Notes: generated from the letters alone by a model not told the origin. Shown: positions 6,825-16,706, counted from the first letter of the stretch. The stretch is 64,000 nucleotides of DNA from Dakarella massiliensis (GCF_001182045.1 NZ_CVTY01000007.1:310001-374000); one strand, 5' to 3'. Numbers and translations: made by a program.

Positions 6825-9647
6825 TTATTCGCCCTTCACACCGCGCCAGGACTTCACAGGCGTACCGAATGCGGCATCCAAGAGCGCTGCCTCCTCGCGC
6901 TTGAAGCGCGCGGCGTAGCCCGTCGCAGGGGCCGGATTCTCATCACGCCCGGCGTAGGAGAGCCTCACGCTGCTCGGGATCAGATCAAGGAGCTGCGGGA
7001 AGAGCGAGTTCCACGGTCCCTGGTTCCGAGGTTCATCCTGGCACCAGACCACTTCATCAAGCCCCGGGTAGCGGGCCAGTTCGGTCGTGAGCAGTCCCGC
7101 GGGGAACGGATACAGCTCTTCCACACGGATGAGCGCCACGTCGTTTCGCGAAAGCTCCTCACGCTTCTTCAGGAGGTCGTAGTACACGCGGCCGCTCGCG
7201 AGCACCGCGCGCGTTACGCGCGCCGGATCCACTGCCGTATCACCGATCACCGGCTGGAAACCGCCGGATGTGAGGTCACTTAAGGGGCTCGCGACATTCG
7301 GATTACGAAGCAGGCTCTTCGGCGTGAAGAGAATCAGAGGCTTACGGTACGGACGCAGCACCTGACGCCGCAGCACGTGGAAAATCTGAGCCGCGGTGGT
7401 CGGCTGCACAACAGAGAAGTTGTCGCCTGCCGCGAGCTGCAGGTAGCGCTCAACACGGGCGGAGCTGTGTTCCGGGCCCTGTCCTTCGTAGCCATGCGGA
7501 AGCATGAGGACGATGCCATTCTGACGGCCCCACTTTGCTTCCGCTGACGAAATGAACTGATCGATGTTCACCTGAGCGGTATTCGCGAAGTCACCGAACT
7601 GCGCTTCCCAGATCACGAGAGCGTTCGGGGACGCGGACGCGTAGCCGTACTCAAAACCCATGACGGAGTATTCGGAAAGCGGCGAATCCTCTACCGTAAA
7701 CGGCGCCTGATAGCGGGAAACGTGCTGCAGCGGAATATATTCGCCCACGTCACGCTTCGCGCGATCCTGATCATGCAGCACCGCGTGACGGTGAGAGAAC
7801 GTGCCCCGGCCCGAGTCTTCGCCCGAAATCCGGACGGGGTGACCTTCAGAGAGGAGAGACGCAAAAGCGAGGTGCTCCGCCATGCCCCAGTCCACCGGAG
7901 CCGCGCCTTCCGCCATCTGACGGCGGCTGTCGAGCACACGGATCACGAGCGGATGCAGCCGGAACGCTGCAGGCACCGCGGTAATCGCGCGCCCTAGCTC
8001 AGTCAGCTTCGCGACCGGAACGCTCGTCGCGGGCTCAGTCTTCGCCTTCCCGATCCAGGGGCTCCAGTCCACCACGTGCTTCGCGCGGAGTGACTCAGGA
8101 ATGACACGCGGATTTTCACTCTTCTTCAGGCGGTCGCGGACATAGCGGTCCATTTCCTGAGCACGGCCTTCGGGGATCGTGCCGTTCTCTTCAAGCGCCT
8201 TGCCGTAAAGCTCACGCACCGTGGGATGCACCGCGATCTTCTTATACATCAGCGGCTGCGTAACCGCCGGCGTGTCCTGCTCGTTGTGGCCGAGGCGCCG
8301 GTAGCAGACGATATCGAGCACCACGTCGCGGTGGAAGCGGAGACGGCACTCCATCGCGATCTGCGTCGCGAGCGCCACGGATTCCGGCTCATCGCCGTTC
8401 ACGTGCAGCACCGGGGTTTCCGTCACTTTCGCGGGGTCCGTGCAGTAGAGCATGGAGCCCTTGTCGCGGGGGTCAGATGTCGTAAAGCCGATCTGGTTAT
8501 TGATCACGATATGAACCGTGCCGCCCGTTCCAAAGCCTCGGGTAGAGGCAAGGTTCAGCGTTTCCTGCACGATACCCTGGCCCGAGAACGCGGCGTCGCC
8601 GTGAACGAGAATACCGAGCACCTGGTTCCCTTCGCGGTCACCAAGCTGATCCTCGCGCGCCCGGACAGAACCGAGCGCCACCGGGTCCGCGGCTTCAAGG
8701 TGCGAGGGGTTGAATTCCATCGACACCCAGATCGGACCTGAGGCGGTCGGGACCGAGTTCTCAAAACCGTTGTGATACTTCACGTCGCCGGACGGGAGGC
8801 TCTCGGCGGACTCCTTTCCGTCGAATTCGTCGTAAAGCGCCTGCAGATCCTTATTCTGAATATTCACGAGAACATTCAGGCGGCCGCGGTGCGCCATGCC
8901 GATCACTATTTCCTTCATCCCGCGGGACGCGGCATCCTCAACGATCCGGTCCATCGCGACGATGAAGGATTCACCGCCTTCGAGCGAAAAACGCTTCTGA
9001 CCCGTGTAGCGCTTATGAAGGAAGTGTTCCAGCCCTTCGCTTGCGGTGAGCCGCTCAAGGATATGCACCTTCGCTTCCGGCGTGAAGGACGGAGCGGAAC
9101 GGATGGACTCAAGCCTCTGCTGCCACCAGCGCTTCTCTTCCGGATCCGTGATGTACATGAACTCCGCGCCGATCTTTCCGCAGTATGTCTCGCGGAGCGC
9201 TTCGATCAGTTCCCGAAGCGTCATCGAGGCACGGCCGAAATACGTGTTCGCGGTCGAGAATACCTGATCGAGGTCCGCGTCGGTGAGCCCGTAGTACGAG
9301 GGATCGAGTTCCGGAATCACCCGGGCCGGCTGATTCTTCAGAGGATCCAGGTCCGAGATTTCGGCGCCGAGATTCCGGTACGCCGCGACAAGCTGCTGCA
9401 CCGCGACCTGGCGCTGCGCGAAGGCGAGCACCTCATTCTCCGGAATGCAGCTCGGGCGGGCTTCAGCCCCCGCCCGGGCGATGACGCCTGAATCCGGAAC
9501 CGCGCCGGTCTCAAGCTGCGTGAAGTATGTCTGCCAGGCTTCTGCCACCGCGCCCGGTGACTCCTTCCACCGTGCGTAAAGCTTCTCAATATAGGAAGCG
9601 TTGCTCCCGAGCGCCGGCCCTGCGGCGGCCAGATTCATCTGATCCAT
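6825..9647 (-). CDS. sucA: 2-oxoglutarate dehydrogenase E1
   Basis: Thiamine-diphosphate E1 that decarboxylates 2-oxoglutarate and passes the succinyl group to the lipoyl arm of E2. At 940 residues it matches the E. coli length (933). It has the N-terminal E2-binding segment (YIEKLYARWKESP), GMAHRGRLNVL, the diphosphate/Mg site (GDAAFSGQG ... NNQIGFTTS) and CYRRLGHNEQDTP, whose RLGHNE form is typical of betaproteobacteria. There is no fused transferase domain such as Corynebacterium OdhA has. An AAGGGAGT ribosome site precedes the ATG. It is the first gene of the operon, divergent from mdh across 280 bases, so TCA-cycle genes may share a control region. Confidence 0.95.
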   Translation of the reverse strand: MDQMNLAAAGPALGSNASYIEKLYARWKESPGAVAEAWQTYFTQLETGAVPDSGVIARAGAEARPSCIPENEVLAFAQRQVAVQQLVAAYRNLGAEISDLDPLKNQPARVIPELDPSYYGLTDADLDQVFSTANTYFGRASMTLRELIEALRETYCGKIGAEFMYITDPEEKRWWQQRLESIRSAPSFTPEAKVHILERLTASEGLEHFLHKRYTGQKRFSLEGGESFIVAMDRIVEDAASRGMKEIVIGMAHRGRLNVLVNIQNKDLQALYDEFDGKESAESLPSGDVKYHNGFENSVPTASGPIWVSMEFNPSHLEAADPVALGSVRAREDQLGDREGNQVLGILVHGDAAFSGQGIVQETLNLASTRGFGTGGTVHIVINNQIGFTTSDPRDKGSMLYCTDPAKVTETPVLHVNGDEPESVALATQIAMECRLRFHRDVVLDIVCYRRLGHNEQDTPAVTQPLMYKKIAVHPTVRELYGKALEENGTIPEGRAQEMDRYVRDRLKKSENPRVIPESLRAKHVVDWSPWIGKAKTEPATSVPVAKLTELGRAITAVPAAFRLHPLVIRVLDSRRQMAEGAAPVDWGMAEHLAFASLLSEGHPVRISGEDSGRGTFSHRHAVLHDQDRAKRDVGEYIPLQHVSRYQAPFTVEDSPLSEYSVMGFEYGYASASPNALVIWEAQFGDFANTAQVNIDQFISSAEAKWGRQNGIVLMLPHGYEGQGPEHSSARVERYLQLAAGDNFSVVQPTTAAQIFHVLRRQVLRPYRKPLILFTPKSLLRNPNVASPLSDLTSGGFQPVIGDTAVDPARVTRAVLASGRVYYDLLKKREELSRNDVALIRVEELYPFPAGLLTTELARYPGLDEVVWCQDEPRNQGPWNSLFPQLLDLIPSSVRLSYAGRDENPAPATGYAARFKREEAALLDAAFGTPVKSWRGVKGE

Positions 9648-9927
9648 CTTCTAGAGACTCCCTTCGCCCGCACAAAAACGCGCGCGGCTCTTTTACGTGT
9701 CTCTATTTTGTCCCGAAATCAGAATGAATGACAGGACACAGGAAACTCCTGATTTACGGTACTGCTTTTCACTGTAAAAGCCGTTTTTCTGCGTGTAGAA
9801 TCGCAAGAGAACACCGCCGGAAACACACAAAATCAGTACCGGCCGGCCGTTTCTGAACACCTGGCGAAGATCGTCCCCCGCGTTCCCGCCGGGCGATCCC
9901 AAAATCCAAGGAAGGAGATTGATCTAA

Positions 9928-10944
9928 ATGGCTTGTCCTGCAAATCATCCGAAGCTAAATAAGACTGTCCGCGTCGCCGTTACGGGTACCGCCGGCAACA
10001 TCGGCTACGCTCTGCTCTTCCGCCTCGCAAGCGGTGCCGTGTTCGGACCCAATACGCCGGTTCAGCTGCAGCTGCTCGAACGCGATAACGAACAGAGCAA
10101 GGCCGCCCTGCAGGGTGTCTGCATGGAGCTCTTCGACTGCGCCTTCCCGCTGCTCACGAAGGTGGTGACGACGAGCGACCCGCGCACTGCCTTTGACGGT
10201 GCCAATGCCGCCTTCCTGATCGGCTCGATGCCGCGCGGCGCCGGTATGGACCGCTCGGACCTGCTCCTCGCGAACGGCCCGATCTTCCAGGAACAGGGCC
10301 GAGCGCTTGACGAAGCGGCTGACCGCAATGTCAAGGTGCTCGTGGTTGGCAACCCCTGCAACACGAACGCCTACATCGCCTACCACCACGCCCCGAATCT
10401 CGATCCGAAGTGCTTCAGCGCCATGATGCGTCTCGACGCGAACCGCGCCGTCGCTCAGCTCGCTGAGAAGACCCAGAAGCCGGTCTGCTCGATCCAGGGT
10501 GTCCGCGTCTGGGGCAACCACTCGAACTCCATGTACCCGGATATCACCGCGGCCACGATCGCCGGCACTCCCGCGACCGAGCTCGTCGATGAAGCCTGGT
10601 ATAACGACTACTTTCTCCCGACCGTCGCGACGCGCGGCGGCGCGATCATCAAGGCCCGCGGCAAGTCCTCTGCCGCCTCCGCCGCTTCTGCCGCGATCGA
10701 CCATATGCGCGACTGGTGGAATGGCTCTGACGGCCGCGTGGTCACGATGGCGGTTCCCTCTGATGGCTCCTACGGCATTCCGGAAGGCATCGTCTGCGGC
10801 ATGCCCGTGATCTGCACCGGAAACGGCAACTACGAAATCGTGAAGGATATTGAATTCACGGCTGCCGGCCGCGCCCGCCTCGATAAGACGGTGGCTGAGC
10901 TCGTGAAGGAAAGCGAAACCGTTGCTCCCCTGCTTGCGGAGTAA
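9928..10944 (+). CDS. mdh: Malate dehydrogenase
   Basis: NAD-dependent interconversion of malate and oxaloacetate in the cytosol. At 338 residues it belongs to the cytosolic-type/betaproteobacterial MDH group. It has the Rossmann fingerprint [11 protein letters not shown], the substrate arginines in [13 protein letters not shown] and [15 protein letters not shown], and the catalytic histidine in [12 protein letters not shown] strong GGAAGGAGA ribosome site lies ten bases before the ATG. It is transcribed alone and ends at two hairpins. All catalytic positions are present. Confidence 0.96.
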   Translation: MACPANHPKLNKTVRVAVTGTAGNIGYALLFRLASGAVFGPNTPVQLQLLERDNEQSKAALQGVCMELFDCAFPLLTKVVTTSDPRTAFDGANAAFLIGSMPRGAGMDRSDLLLANGPIFQEQGRALDEAADRNVKVLVVGNPCNTNAYIAYHHAPNLDPKCFSAMMRLDANRAVAQLAEKTQKPVCSIQGVRVWGNHSNSMYPDITAATIAGTPATELVDEAWYNDYFLPTVATRGGAIIKARGKSSAASAASAAIDHMRDWWNGSDGRVVTMAVPSDGSYGIPEGIVCGMPVICTGNGNYEIVKDIEFTAAGRARLDKTVAELVKESETVAPLLAE

Positions 10945-10953
10945 CCAGACGCG

Positions 10954-10997
10954 AGAAGCCGTTTAGGCCTGGTTCTGACCAGGTGCCTCGCGGCTTC
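10954..10997 (+). terminator. Stem-loop just after mdh
   Basis: A two-tier stem: GAAGCCG pairs with CGGCTTC outside, and AGGC plus CTGGT pair with ACCAG plus GCCT inside. No T tract follows directly. It may protect the 3' end or act with the next hairpin. Confidence 0.5.
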
Positions 10998-11009
10998 CCC
11001 CTTCCATAC

Positions 11010-11040
11010 CGGCCGGGCGTCGCCCGGCCGATTCTTTTTG
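11010..11040 (+). terminator. Rho-independent terminator of mdh
   Basis: A CGGCCGGGC / GCCCGGCCG stem with a three-base loop is followed by ATTCTTTTT. Confidence 0.85.
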
Positions 11041-11066
11041 GTTAGTGACAGAAAAACCGAACCCCG

Positions 11067-11582
11067 ATGCCTATTGCTTCTGAAATCCAGTCTCTTCTTG
11101 ATCAGCTCCGGACCGCCCCCGCGGCCGATACCCCGCCGGACAGCGGTGCCCTCACCGTGATTGTCGACACGAACGTGCTCCTCGACTTCTGGGCGTTTCA
11201 TGATCCGAAAACCGAGGCGCTGCTTCAGCTGATTGAGGATGGGGCCTGCACGATGCTGCGGGATGAGGCAACGGAGAAGGAATTCGCGGAAGTGATTCAC
11301 CGGCCGGGATTCAAACTGTCCGCGGAAGATCAGACCGCGATTCTCACGCACTGGTTTCAGATCGCGCGCCGCCCGGCATCCCCAGCGAGAGACGCGCTTG
11401 CCCGGTGCCGCGATCCTCTTGATCAGAAATTTTTTGACCTCGCCTCAGGCTCCGGCTGCCCGCTGATCGTGAGCAAGGATAAGCTCGTGATGAAGGCCGG
11501 CCGCCGCTCCAAAAAAGAAGGCACCGCGGTGATGCTGCCGGAAGACGCCGCACGCTGGATTGAGGCGCAGCGGAGATGCTGA
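11067..11582 (+). CDS. PIN-domain protein (putative RNase, VapC-like)
   Basis: A 171-residue protein. The PIN fold is recognisable from VDTNVLLDF (first acidic residue, about 38), an acidic TEKEFAEV segment, CRDPLDQKFFDLA and IVSKDK, the usual spread of the metal-binding acids. PIN domains are Mg/Mn-dependent RNases, often toxins. No antitoxin-sized gene lies beside it. The upstream neighbour is mdh and rmuC follows convergently with only four bases between stops. It is either a solitary house-keeping-type PIN protein or an orphan toxin. The start has a weak ribosome site, so the first residues are uncertain. Confidence 0.8.
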   Translation: MPIASEIQSLLDQLRTAPAADTPPDSGALTVIVDTNVLLDFWAFHDPKTEALLQLIEDGACTMLRDEATEKEFAEVIHRPGFKLSAEDQTAILTHWFQIARRPASPARDALARCRDPLDQKFFDLASGSGCPLIVSKDKLVMKAGRRSKKEGTAVMLPEDAARWIEAQRRC

Positions 11583-11586
11583 GATC

Positions 11587-12903
11587 TCAGGCTTTCGGGG
11601 ATTCCGCTTCTGACACCTGAGTAACTTCGGCATTCGATTCCGGCTTATCGCCAAACGCGTCTTCACTCGGAAGCGTCTCAATATCGGAGAGACTCCGGTC
11701 CACGCGCTCCGTCCGTTTCTGAACCCGCTCCACCGCTTCCTGCGCCTGGCGGAGCCGTTTATCCACCGCGTCCATGGCTGCCGCGAACGCCTGGAACTCA
11801 CTCTTCACGCGCCCAAGCAGCTTCCACACATCCGCGCTCCGCTCCTGGATCGCGAGCGTCCGGAATCCCATCCGGAGGGAATTAAGGAGAGATGAGATCA
11901 CCGTGGGGCCGGCAGGGGTCACGCGCCACTTCTGCTGCAGCTCATCAAAGAGCCCCGGAATCCGGAGCACCTCGGCGTAAAGGCTCTCAGTCGGCAGATA
12001 CATGATCCCGAATTCCGTCGTGTACGGTACCTTGAGGTACTTTTCCGCGATGTCCTTCGCGAAAGCGAGAACGCTCGTGCGAAGCGATGCCTGCGCGGAC
12101 GATTCGGCGTCCCGGTCACCCGCCTCGCGCGCCGCTTCAAGCCGCTCCCAGTCTTCGCGCGGGAACTTCGAGTCAATCGGAAGCCACACTGGCGTAGAAG
12201 CATCCGGGCCCGGCATCCGGACCGCGAATTCGACCCGCTTCCCGGTTCCGGGAACGGTTTCCACATTGGTGCCGAACTGATCCGGCGTGAGGATCTCGGA
12301 TAGGATCGCGCCGAGCTGCGCTTCGCCCCAGGTGCCGCGGGTCTTCACGTTCGACATCAGGCGGCGGAGGCTGTCCACGTTTTCCGAAAGCCCCTTCACT
12401 TCGCCGAGCCCCTCCTCAAGCGCCTGAAGCTGGGTCGCCACAAGGCGGAAATTTTCCGAGAGCCGCGTCTGAAGCGTTGTCTGAAGCTTCTCCTCGACTG
12501 TTGAACGCATCTGCTCAAGCTTCGCGTCGTTCTGCGCCTGAAGCGCGGTGAGTTTCTGGAACACCGTTTCGTTTACCGCGTTGATCCCGGCAGCGAGCGA
12601 CGACTCCATCGAGGTGAGGCGGGCTGCCTGGCTCTCCGACCCCTTCCGGATCAGATCAAGCGACTCCCGTCTCACCGCTTCCATCCCCTCGCGGTTCAGG
12701 CTGTTCGCCTGGGTAAGCCGCATCTCAAGCCGGTTCTGACGCGCTTCCGCCACGTCTGAATTCCGGTCGAGCGCGTCCCGGATCGCGGCTTCAAGCGCCG
12801 CGGTATCCGTCTCCTCACGCTTTTCCCCGAACGCGATCTTCAGTAGAAGCACCGCGCAGAGCGCTCCGAGCGCGACTGACAGCATGAGAAGAAAAGAATC
12901 CAT
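11587..12903 (-). CDS. rmuC: DNA recombination protein RmuC
   Basis: A 438-residue RmuC-family protein that limits inversions at short inverted repeats. It has one N-terminal membrane segment (LLMLSVALGALCAVLLLKIAF), then a long coiled coil (about 35-190), then the nuclease-like RmuC core containing GTWGEAQLGAILSEIL, LPIDSKFP, YLKVPYTTEFGIMYLPTESLYAE and GPTVISSLLNSLRMGFRTL. The ATG at 12903 is chosen over one 11 codons upstream because AAGGAG lies nine bases before it. The gene is monocistronic and convergent with the PIN gene. Confidence 0.93.
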   Translation of the reverse strand: MDSFLLMLSVALGALCAVLLLKIAFGEKREETDTAALEAAIRDALDRNSDVAEARQNRLEMRLTQANSLNREGMEAVRRESLDLIRKGSESQAARLTSMESSLAAGINAVNETVFQKLTALQAQNDAKLEQMRSTVEEKLQTTLQTRLSENFRLVATQLQALEEGLGEVKGLSENVDSLRRLMSNVKTRGTWGEAQLGAILSEILTPDQFGTNVETVPGTGKRVEFAVRMPGPDASTPVWLPIDSKFPREDWERLEAAREAGDRDAESSAQASLRTSVLAFAKDIAEKYLKVPYTTEFGIMYLPTESLYAEVLRIPGLFDELQQKWRVTPAGPTVISSLLNSLRMGFRTLAIQERSADVWKLLGRVKSEFQAFAAAMDAVDKRLRQAQEAVERVQKRTERVDRSLSDIETLPSEDAFGDKPESNAEVTQVSEAESPKA

Positions 12904-12968
12904 GAGGAAGAGCTCCTTGAAACGAGAGAAAAACAAAACCGTTCCGTGATTGTAGAAAACCGGAGAGG

Positions 12969-13006
12969 AAAAAGAAAAAACCGGCAGAGGAAAATCCCCT
13001 GCCGGC
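12969..13006 (-). terminator. Terminator of the amino acid ABC operon
   Basis: On the minus strand, a CCGGCAGGGGA / TCCTCTGCCGG stem (TTTT-type loop) is followed by TTTTTTCTTTTT, 25 bases after the ATPase gene. Confidence 0.92.
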
Positions 13007-13031
13007 CGAGGTTCTGAGCGAGTGAATCGCG

Positions 13032-13787
13032 TCAGAGCACGTGCTTCAGGAAGGCGCGGGTACGCTCTTCACGCGGATTCACGACCACTTCGTCCGGCGT
13101 TCCCTCTTCGACGATCACGCCGCCATCCATAAAGATCACGTGGTCCGCGACCTCACGGGCAAAGCCGATCTCATGGGTCACGACCACCATCGTCATGCCT
13201 TCACGCGCGAGCTGCGTCATCACGGCGAGCACTTCGCCGACGAGCTCCGGGTCGAGGGCCGAAGTCGGTTCATCAAAGAGAATCGCCTTCGGATCCATCG
13301 CGAGAGCCCGGGCAATGCCGACACGCTGCTGCTGGCCGCCCGAAAGCCGCACCGGGTATTCATCGGCGCGGTCCTTAAGCCCCACGCGGTCCAGCATGGC
13401 GAGCGCCTTTTCACGGGCTTCGGCCTTCGATTTGTGACCGACAACCACCTGACCGATCATCACATTCTCGATCACCGTGAGATGAGGCCAGAGGTTGAAG
13501 CGCTGGAACACCATGCCGAGATGCTCGCGCAGGTGATTGAGATTCGTGCGGCGGCTCGTCACTTCGATGCCATCCACTAGGATGCTCCCCGAGTCCGCTT
13601 CCTCGAGCGCGTTGATACAGCGAAGAAGGGTCGATTTCCCGGAGCCTGACGGCCCGAGAATCACCACCTTTTCACCGCGCTTCACATCGAGGTCGATCCC
13701 GCGCAGCACCTCAAGCTTTCCATAACTTTTCTTCAGCCCTCGGATCTGAATCATGACGTCGGAAGACATGTTTTTCTCTTCAGCCAT
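13032..13787 (-). CDS. Polar amino acid ABC transporter ATPase (GlnQ/HisP type)
   Basis: Cytoplasmic ATPase of a polar amino acid importer, 251 residues. It has Walker [10 protein letters not shown], a Q-loop in [12 protein letters not shown], the signature LSGGQQQRV, Walker [14 protein letters not shown] and the H-loop VVTHEIGF. The start ATG overlaps the permease stop (TAATG), indicating translational coupling. An internal ATG at MSSDVMIQ is a possible alternative start. It forms one operon with the permease and binding protein. The exact amino acid cannot be read from the ATPase. Confidence 0.93.
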   Translation of the reverse strand: MAEEKNMSSDVMIQIRGLKKSYGKLEVLRGIDLDVKRGEKVVILGPSGSGKSTLLRCINALEEADSGSILVDGIEVTSRRTNLNHLREHLGMVFQRFNLWPHLTVIENVMIGQVVVGHKSKAEAREKALAMLDRVGLKDRADEYPVRLSGGQQQRVGIARALAMDPKAILFDEPTSALDPELVGEVLAVMTQLAREGMTMVVVTHEIGFAREVADHVIFMDGGVIVEEGTPDEVVVNPREERTRAFLKHVL

Positions 13788-14530
13788 TATTTGTCGTCTC
13801 CCTTACCCATATGTTTTTCGAGCGCGTGGATGCCGCAGGCGAGCGCGAGCGTCATCACCCAGTAAATCGCGGAAATCGTGAGATACGGTTCCCAGTAACG
13901 GGCGGAGGCGCCAGCCACTGTGCGGGCGGCGTACGCGAGTTCCGTGAGACCGATCGCGGAGACGAGTGACGAGTCCTTCAGGATCGCGATCGCGTTGTTC
14001 CCGAGAGCCGGAAGCATGCGGCGGAAGGCCTGAGGAAGAATGATGTGACGCATGCACTGCCAGTACGTCATGCCGACCGAACGCGCGGCCTCAGCCTGCC
14101 CTTTATCGAGCGACTGGATGCCGGCACGGAACACCTCACTCATATAAGCGCCGGCGTTCAGCGAAATCGCGAGGAAACCGGCGATCAGCGCGCCGTAGTT
14201 GCTTCGGAGGTCGCGCGCGAGCTCGCCGCTCACGAGGAGCCCGTCCACCGGGTGCACAAACACCGGGAGGACCGCAAAGTACATCAGGAAAATCTGAACG
14301 AAGAGCGGTGTGCCGCGGAAGAAGCTCACCCAGATCGTCACGGGCCACCGAACACCGAAGTAGAGCAGTGCCTTGAGAGGCTGATGGCGGGCCTGCGCCA
14401 TGCGGGCCATGCCGAGAATCATGCCAAGAAACACGCCGCAGATAACGCACGCGAGCGTGAGCTTGACCGTCATCTCCGCGCCTTCAATAAAGAGCGGCCA
14501 ATAGTCGGAAAGGACGTCGAAACGGAACAT
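13787..14530 (-). CDS. Polar amino acid ABC transporter permease
   Basis: A 247-residue inner-membrane permease of the His/Glu/Gln/Arg type. It has five or so hydrophobic segments, begins with [20 protein letters not shown], and carries the EAA loop ([31 protein letters not shown]) that docks on the ATPase. Only one permease gene is present, so the channel is probably a homodimer. The stop overlaps the ATPase start. The gene follows the binding-protein gene after a 118-base gap holding a hairpin. Confidence 0.92.
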   Translation of the reverse strand: MFRFDVLSDYWPLFIEGAEMTVKLTLACVICGVFLGMILGMARMAQARHQPLKALLYFGVRWPVTIWVSFFRGTPLFVQIFLMYFAVLPVFVHPVDGLLVSGELARDLRSNYGALIAGFLAISLNAGAYMSEVFRAGIQSLDKGQAEAARSVGMTYWQCMRHIILPQAFRRMLPALGNNAIAILKDSSLVSAIGLTELAYAARTVAGASARYWEPYLTISAIYWVMTLALACGIHALEKHMGKGDDK

Positions 14531-14592
14531 TTGAAGTCAGTCAGTGCGGGAACCGGAGGGCATCAGTCAGACGCTCAGGTTTCCGGATAATG

Positions 14593-14635
14593 AAAAGCCC
14601 CGGCTCCGGCGGAAGTGCCGCGGGAACCGGGGCGG
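14593..14635 (-). terminator. Hairpin between binding-protein and permease genes
   Basis: On the minus strand, a GCCCCGG...CCGGGGC stem with an inner GCGG/CCGC stem is followed by TTTT. In such importers a partial terminator here commonly keeps binding-protein mRNA in excess over permease mRNA; that role is inferred. Confidence 0.75.
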
Positions 14636-14648
14636 AAAGCCCGGCGGA

Positions 14649-15422
14649 TTACTTGATCGGGAGCTTCGGGACCGGCGTGTTGCCGAACCACTTGTGATAG
14701 ACCTTCGCGTAGGTGCCCTTCTTATAGACCTTGCGGAGACCATCGTTGATCTGGGCGAGCAGTTTCGTGTTGCCCTTGCGGACAGCGATACCGAAGTACT
14801 GTTCCTCGAAATTCGGGTCGCGCGTCATGTTGAAGTGCTTGCCGGGGTTCTGCTGCGCATAGTACGCGAAGACACCGACGTCACCGATCGCGGCGTCGAC
14901 GCCGCCCGCGTTCAGCTCTTCAAGCGCGAGAGGGGTGTTGTCGAAACGCTTGATGTTGGGGCTCGCCTTGCCGAAAGCCTTCGAGCAGACGATGTCGCCC
15001 GCGGAGTTCGCGACAACAGCGACTTTCTTCCCCTTCAGGTCATTGATCGACTTCACGCGGAGGTTACGCTGCGTGAGGATCAGCTGATGCGCGGCGAAGT
15101 ACGGGAGCGAGAAATCCACCGTCTGCTGGCGCTGCGGGGTGATCGTGATGCCGCTCATGATGATGTCGCGGTCGCCGTTCTTCACGGATTCGAAGATCAC
15201 GCCCCAGAGCGTGTTCTGGAACTTCACCTGGAAGCCCGCGGCCTTCGCGATTTCCTTCATGAGGTCGATATCAAAGCCAACGATCTCTTTGGAAGGAGCC
15301 TGGAATTCAAACGGACGGTAGGTCGCGCCGGTGCCGACGGAGTAAACCGGGGCAGCGATGGCCGGAGCAGCAGTGAACACCGCGGCGGCAGCGGCCGCAG
15401 CGAGCAGGGAACGCCTCTTCAT
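14649..15422 (-). CDS. Periplasmic amino acid-binding protein of the ABC importer
   Basis: A 257-residue family 3 solute-binding protein. Its signal peptide (MKRRSLLAAAAAAAVFTAAPAIAA) is followed by the mature start YSVGTGATYRPFEF, the core GFDIDLMKEIAKAAG, and SGITITPQRQQTVDFSLPYF. The start at 15422 is preferred to far-upstream frames because an AAGGAGA ribosome site and the signal peptide begin there. It is the first gene of the importer operon. The ligand is likely a polar amino acid; lysine/arginine/ornithine, histidine and glutamine are all possible. Confidence 0.92.
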   Translation of the reverse strand: MKRRSLLAAAAAAAVFTAAPAIAAPVYSVGTGATYRPFEFQAPSKEIVGFDIDLMKEIAKAAGFQVKFQNTLWGVIFESVKNGDRDIIMSGITITPQRQQTVDFSLPYFAAHQLILTQRNLRVKSINDLKGKKVAVVANSAGDIVCSKAFGKASPNIKRFDNTPLALEELNAGGVDAAIGDVGVFAYYAQQNPGKHFNMTRDPNFEEQYFGIAVRKGNTKLLAQINDGLRKVYKKGTYAKVYHKWFGNTPVPKLPIK

Positions 15423-15677
15423 GAGCGAATCTCCTTTTTCTGGATAAGGGACCCACAGGCAGCGCGGCCGGAATACGGGTGAGCGGCAGCGCGGCCTCAA
15501 GCGGGAACTTAAAAATCGAGAGGTAATCTTAGTACGGAACCCGGCCGAACGTCGAGAATTTTTTAGTAAATTCAAGCGCCAGTCGGCGCAGAGTCCAGAT
15601 ATGACAATGCCCTGGTCCGACGAATCAGATCAGGGCATTACTGCTAACTGTCAGCTGCCACCTGGGCAGCGGAACAA

Positions 15678-15923
15678 TTACTTGGCAGCGGCGGAAGAAG
15701 CCGGAGCGGAAGCAGCAGCGTCAGCCGGAGCGGAAGCAGCGGCAGAAGCCGGAGCGGAAGCAGCGACGGAAGCGTCAGCAGCGGCGGAAGAAGCGGGCAT
15801 AGAAGCAGCGGCGGACGGAGCAGCGTCAGCAGCGGAAGAGGCCGGAGCAGAAGCCTGCTTGGAGCAAGCAACAGCCATCATGGCGATAGAAGCGGCGGCA
15901 ACAATCTTCAGAGCGGTATTCAT
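15678..15923 (-). CDS. Small Ala/Ser/Pro-rich lipoprotein
   Basis: An 81-residue protein with a lipoprotein signal (hydrophobic stretch ending MMAVAC, Cys20 as the lipidated residue). The remaining 60 residues are almost only Ala, Ser, Pro and Asp in loose repeats of the kind ASAPASAA/DAAASAP. The low-complexity tail suggests an extended, disordered spacer rather than an enzyme. A GAGGAT ribosome site lies about 11 bases upstream. The codons are dominated by GCx, so the mirror strand is also open. The lipobox and ribosome site are the reasons to believe this strand. Role unknown. Confidence 0.7.
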   Translation of the reverse strand: MNTALKIVAAASIAMMAVACSKQASAPASSAADAAPSAAASMPASSAAADASVAASAPASAAASAPADAAASAPASSAAAK

Positions 15924-16706
15924 TTTTGAGACAATCCTCTAAAACAAACGTCCATCTAGGATGGAATCTATAAACTATAAACTGTTCCCCCCAGAAGTGG
16001 AGTGCGTAAATGTCGCTGCATTTCTGGTGAACGGAGCCATTCTATCTACTTTCGCGTGTGAGTGCCAACGGAATTAGGATAAACGCCAACCGGATATAAC
16101 CCGGTAATGTAAACCCTAATACCGCCGGCCCGACGCCGAGACAGCGGGACTCCTGGGAAACTTGATTAAAAAAGCCCCGGAAAATCCGAAACTTGCCTTT
16201 TCATCCTGGGCACTGCCCAGGAATCAAAACACAGGGGAGATTGTATTCCGCCCCCACCCCCTTGGCTATCACGCAAATTAGGATGGTTTTGCACCGTAAG
16301 CACATACCCTGATAGGCCGCTTTTTTCCTATTTTATCGGTGTCTCCTTTTTCCTCCGGCCGTTTTTCCCTGTAGCGGGAATAAGAACTTGGCCCCCGGAA
16401 TTGTCCACAAAACCGGGCTCAATGCCCCGGTTTCGGCGTCTGCAGAAGCGGTATCCTCCGCTCCCTAATCTTTCTCATAACCCCCGGCGGCCGCTCCGGG
16501 TTTCTAGAACCAAGGTCTCAAGGGGAAGCGGGGGACCGCCCCTCTCCCATCTCGTCAATACGGGATCCCGGGAGTCTCCGGAACGAGCCTGAAAGTGCGG
16601 TTGGAGGAATCGGAAAACCAGGGTTTCTTTTCCTCTCTCTATATATATTAGAGGGGGTCGGTTTTTCCCTCCTGGAAACCCCACCCGGATCCGGCTTCCA
16701 GCCCCG
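15924..16706. other. Gene-poor region
   Basis: About 780 bases with no frame that looks coding. The longest open frames are short, lack ribosome sites and overlap on both strands. It holds a perfect CCTGGGCA-C-TGCCCAGG hairpin at 16205-16221, a GAAACTTG repeat (16157 and 16188), and short stem plus T6 candidates near 16169-16185 on the minus strand. I cannot assign a function. Confidence 0.5.

Noticed and set aside
15601-15942. Ala/Glu-rich 113-codon frame on the plus strand
   Set aside because: It is the antisense of the Ala/Ser/Pro lipoprotein. The minus strand has a lipobox and ribosome site; this strand has neither.
16401-16684. Short overlapping frames on both strands in the gene-poor region
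   Set aside because: Overlapping, Arg/Pro-rich, no ribosome sites, no similarity recognised.
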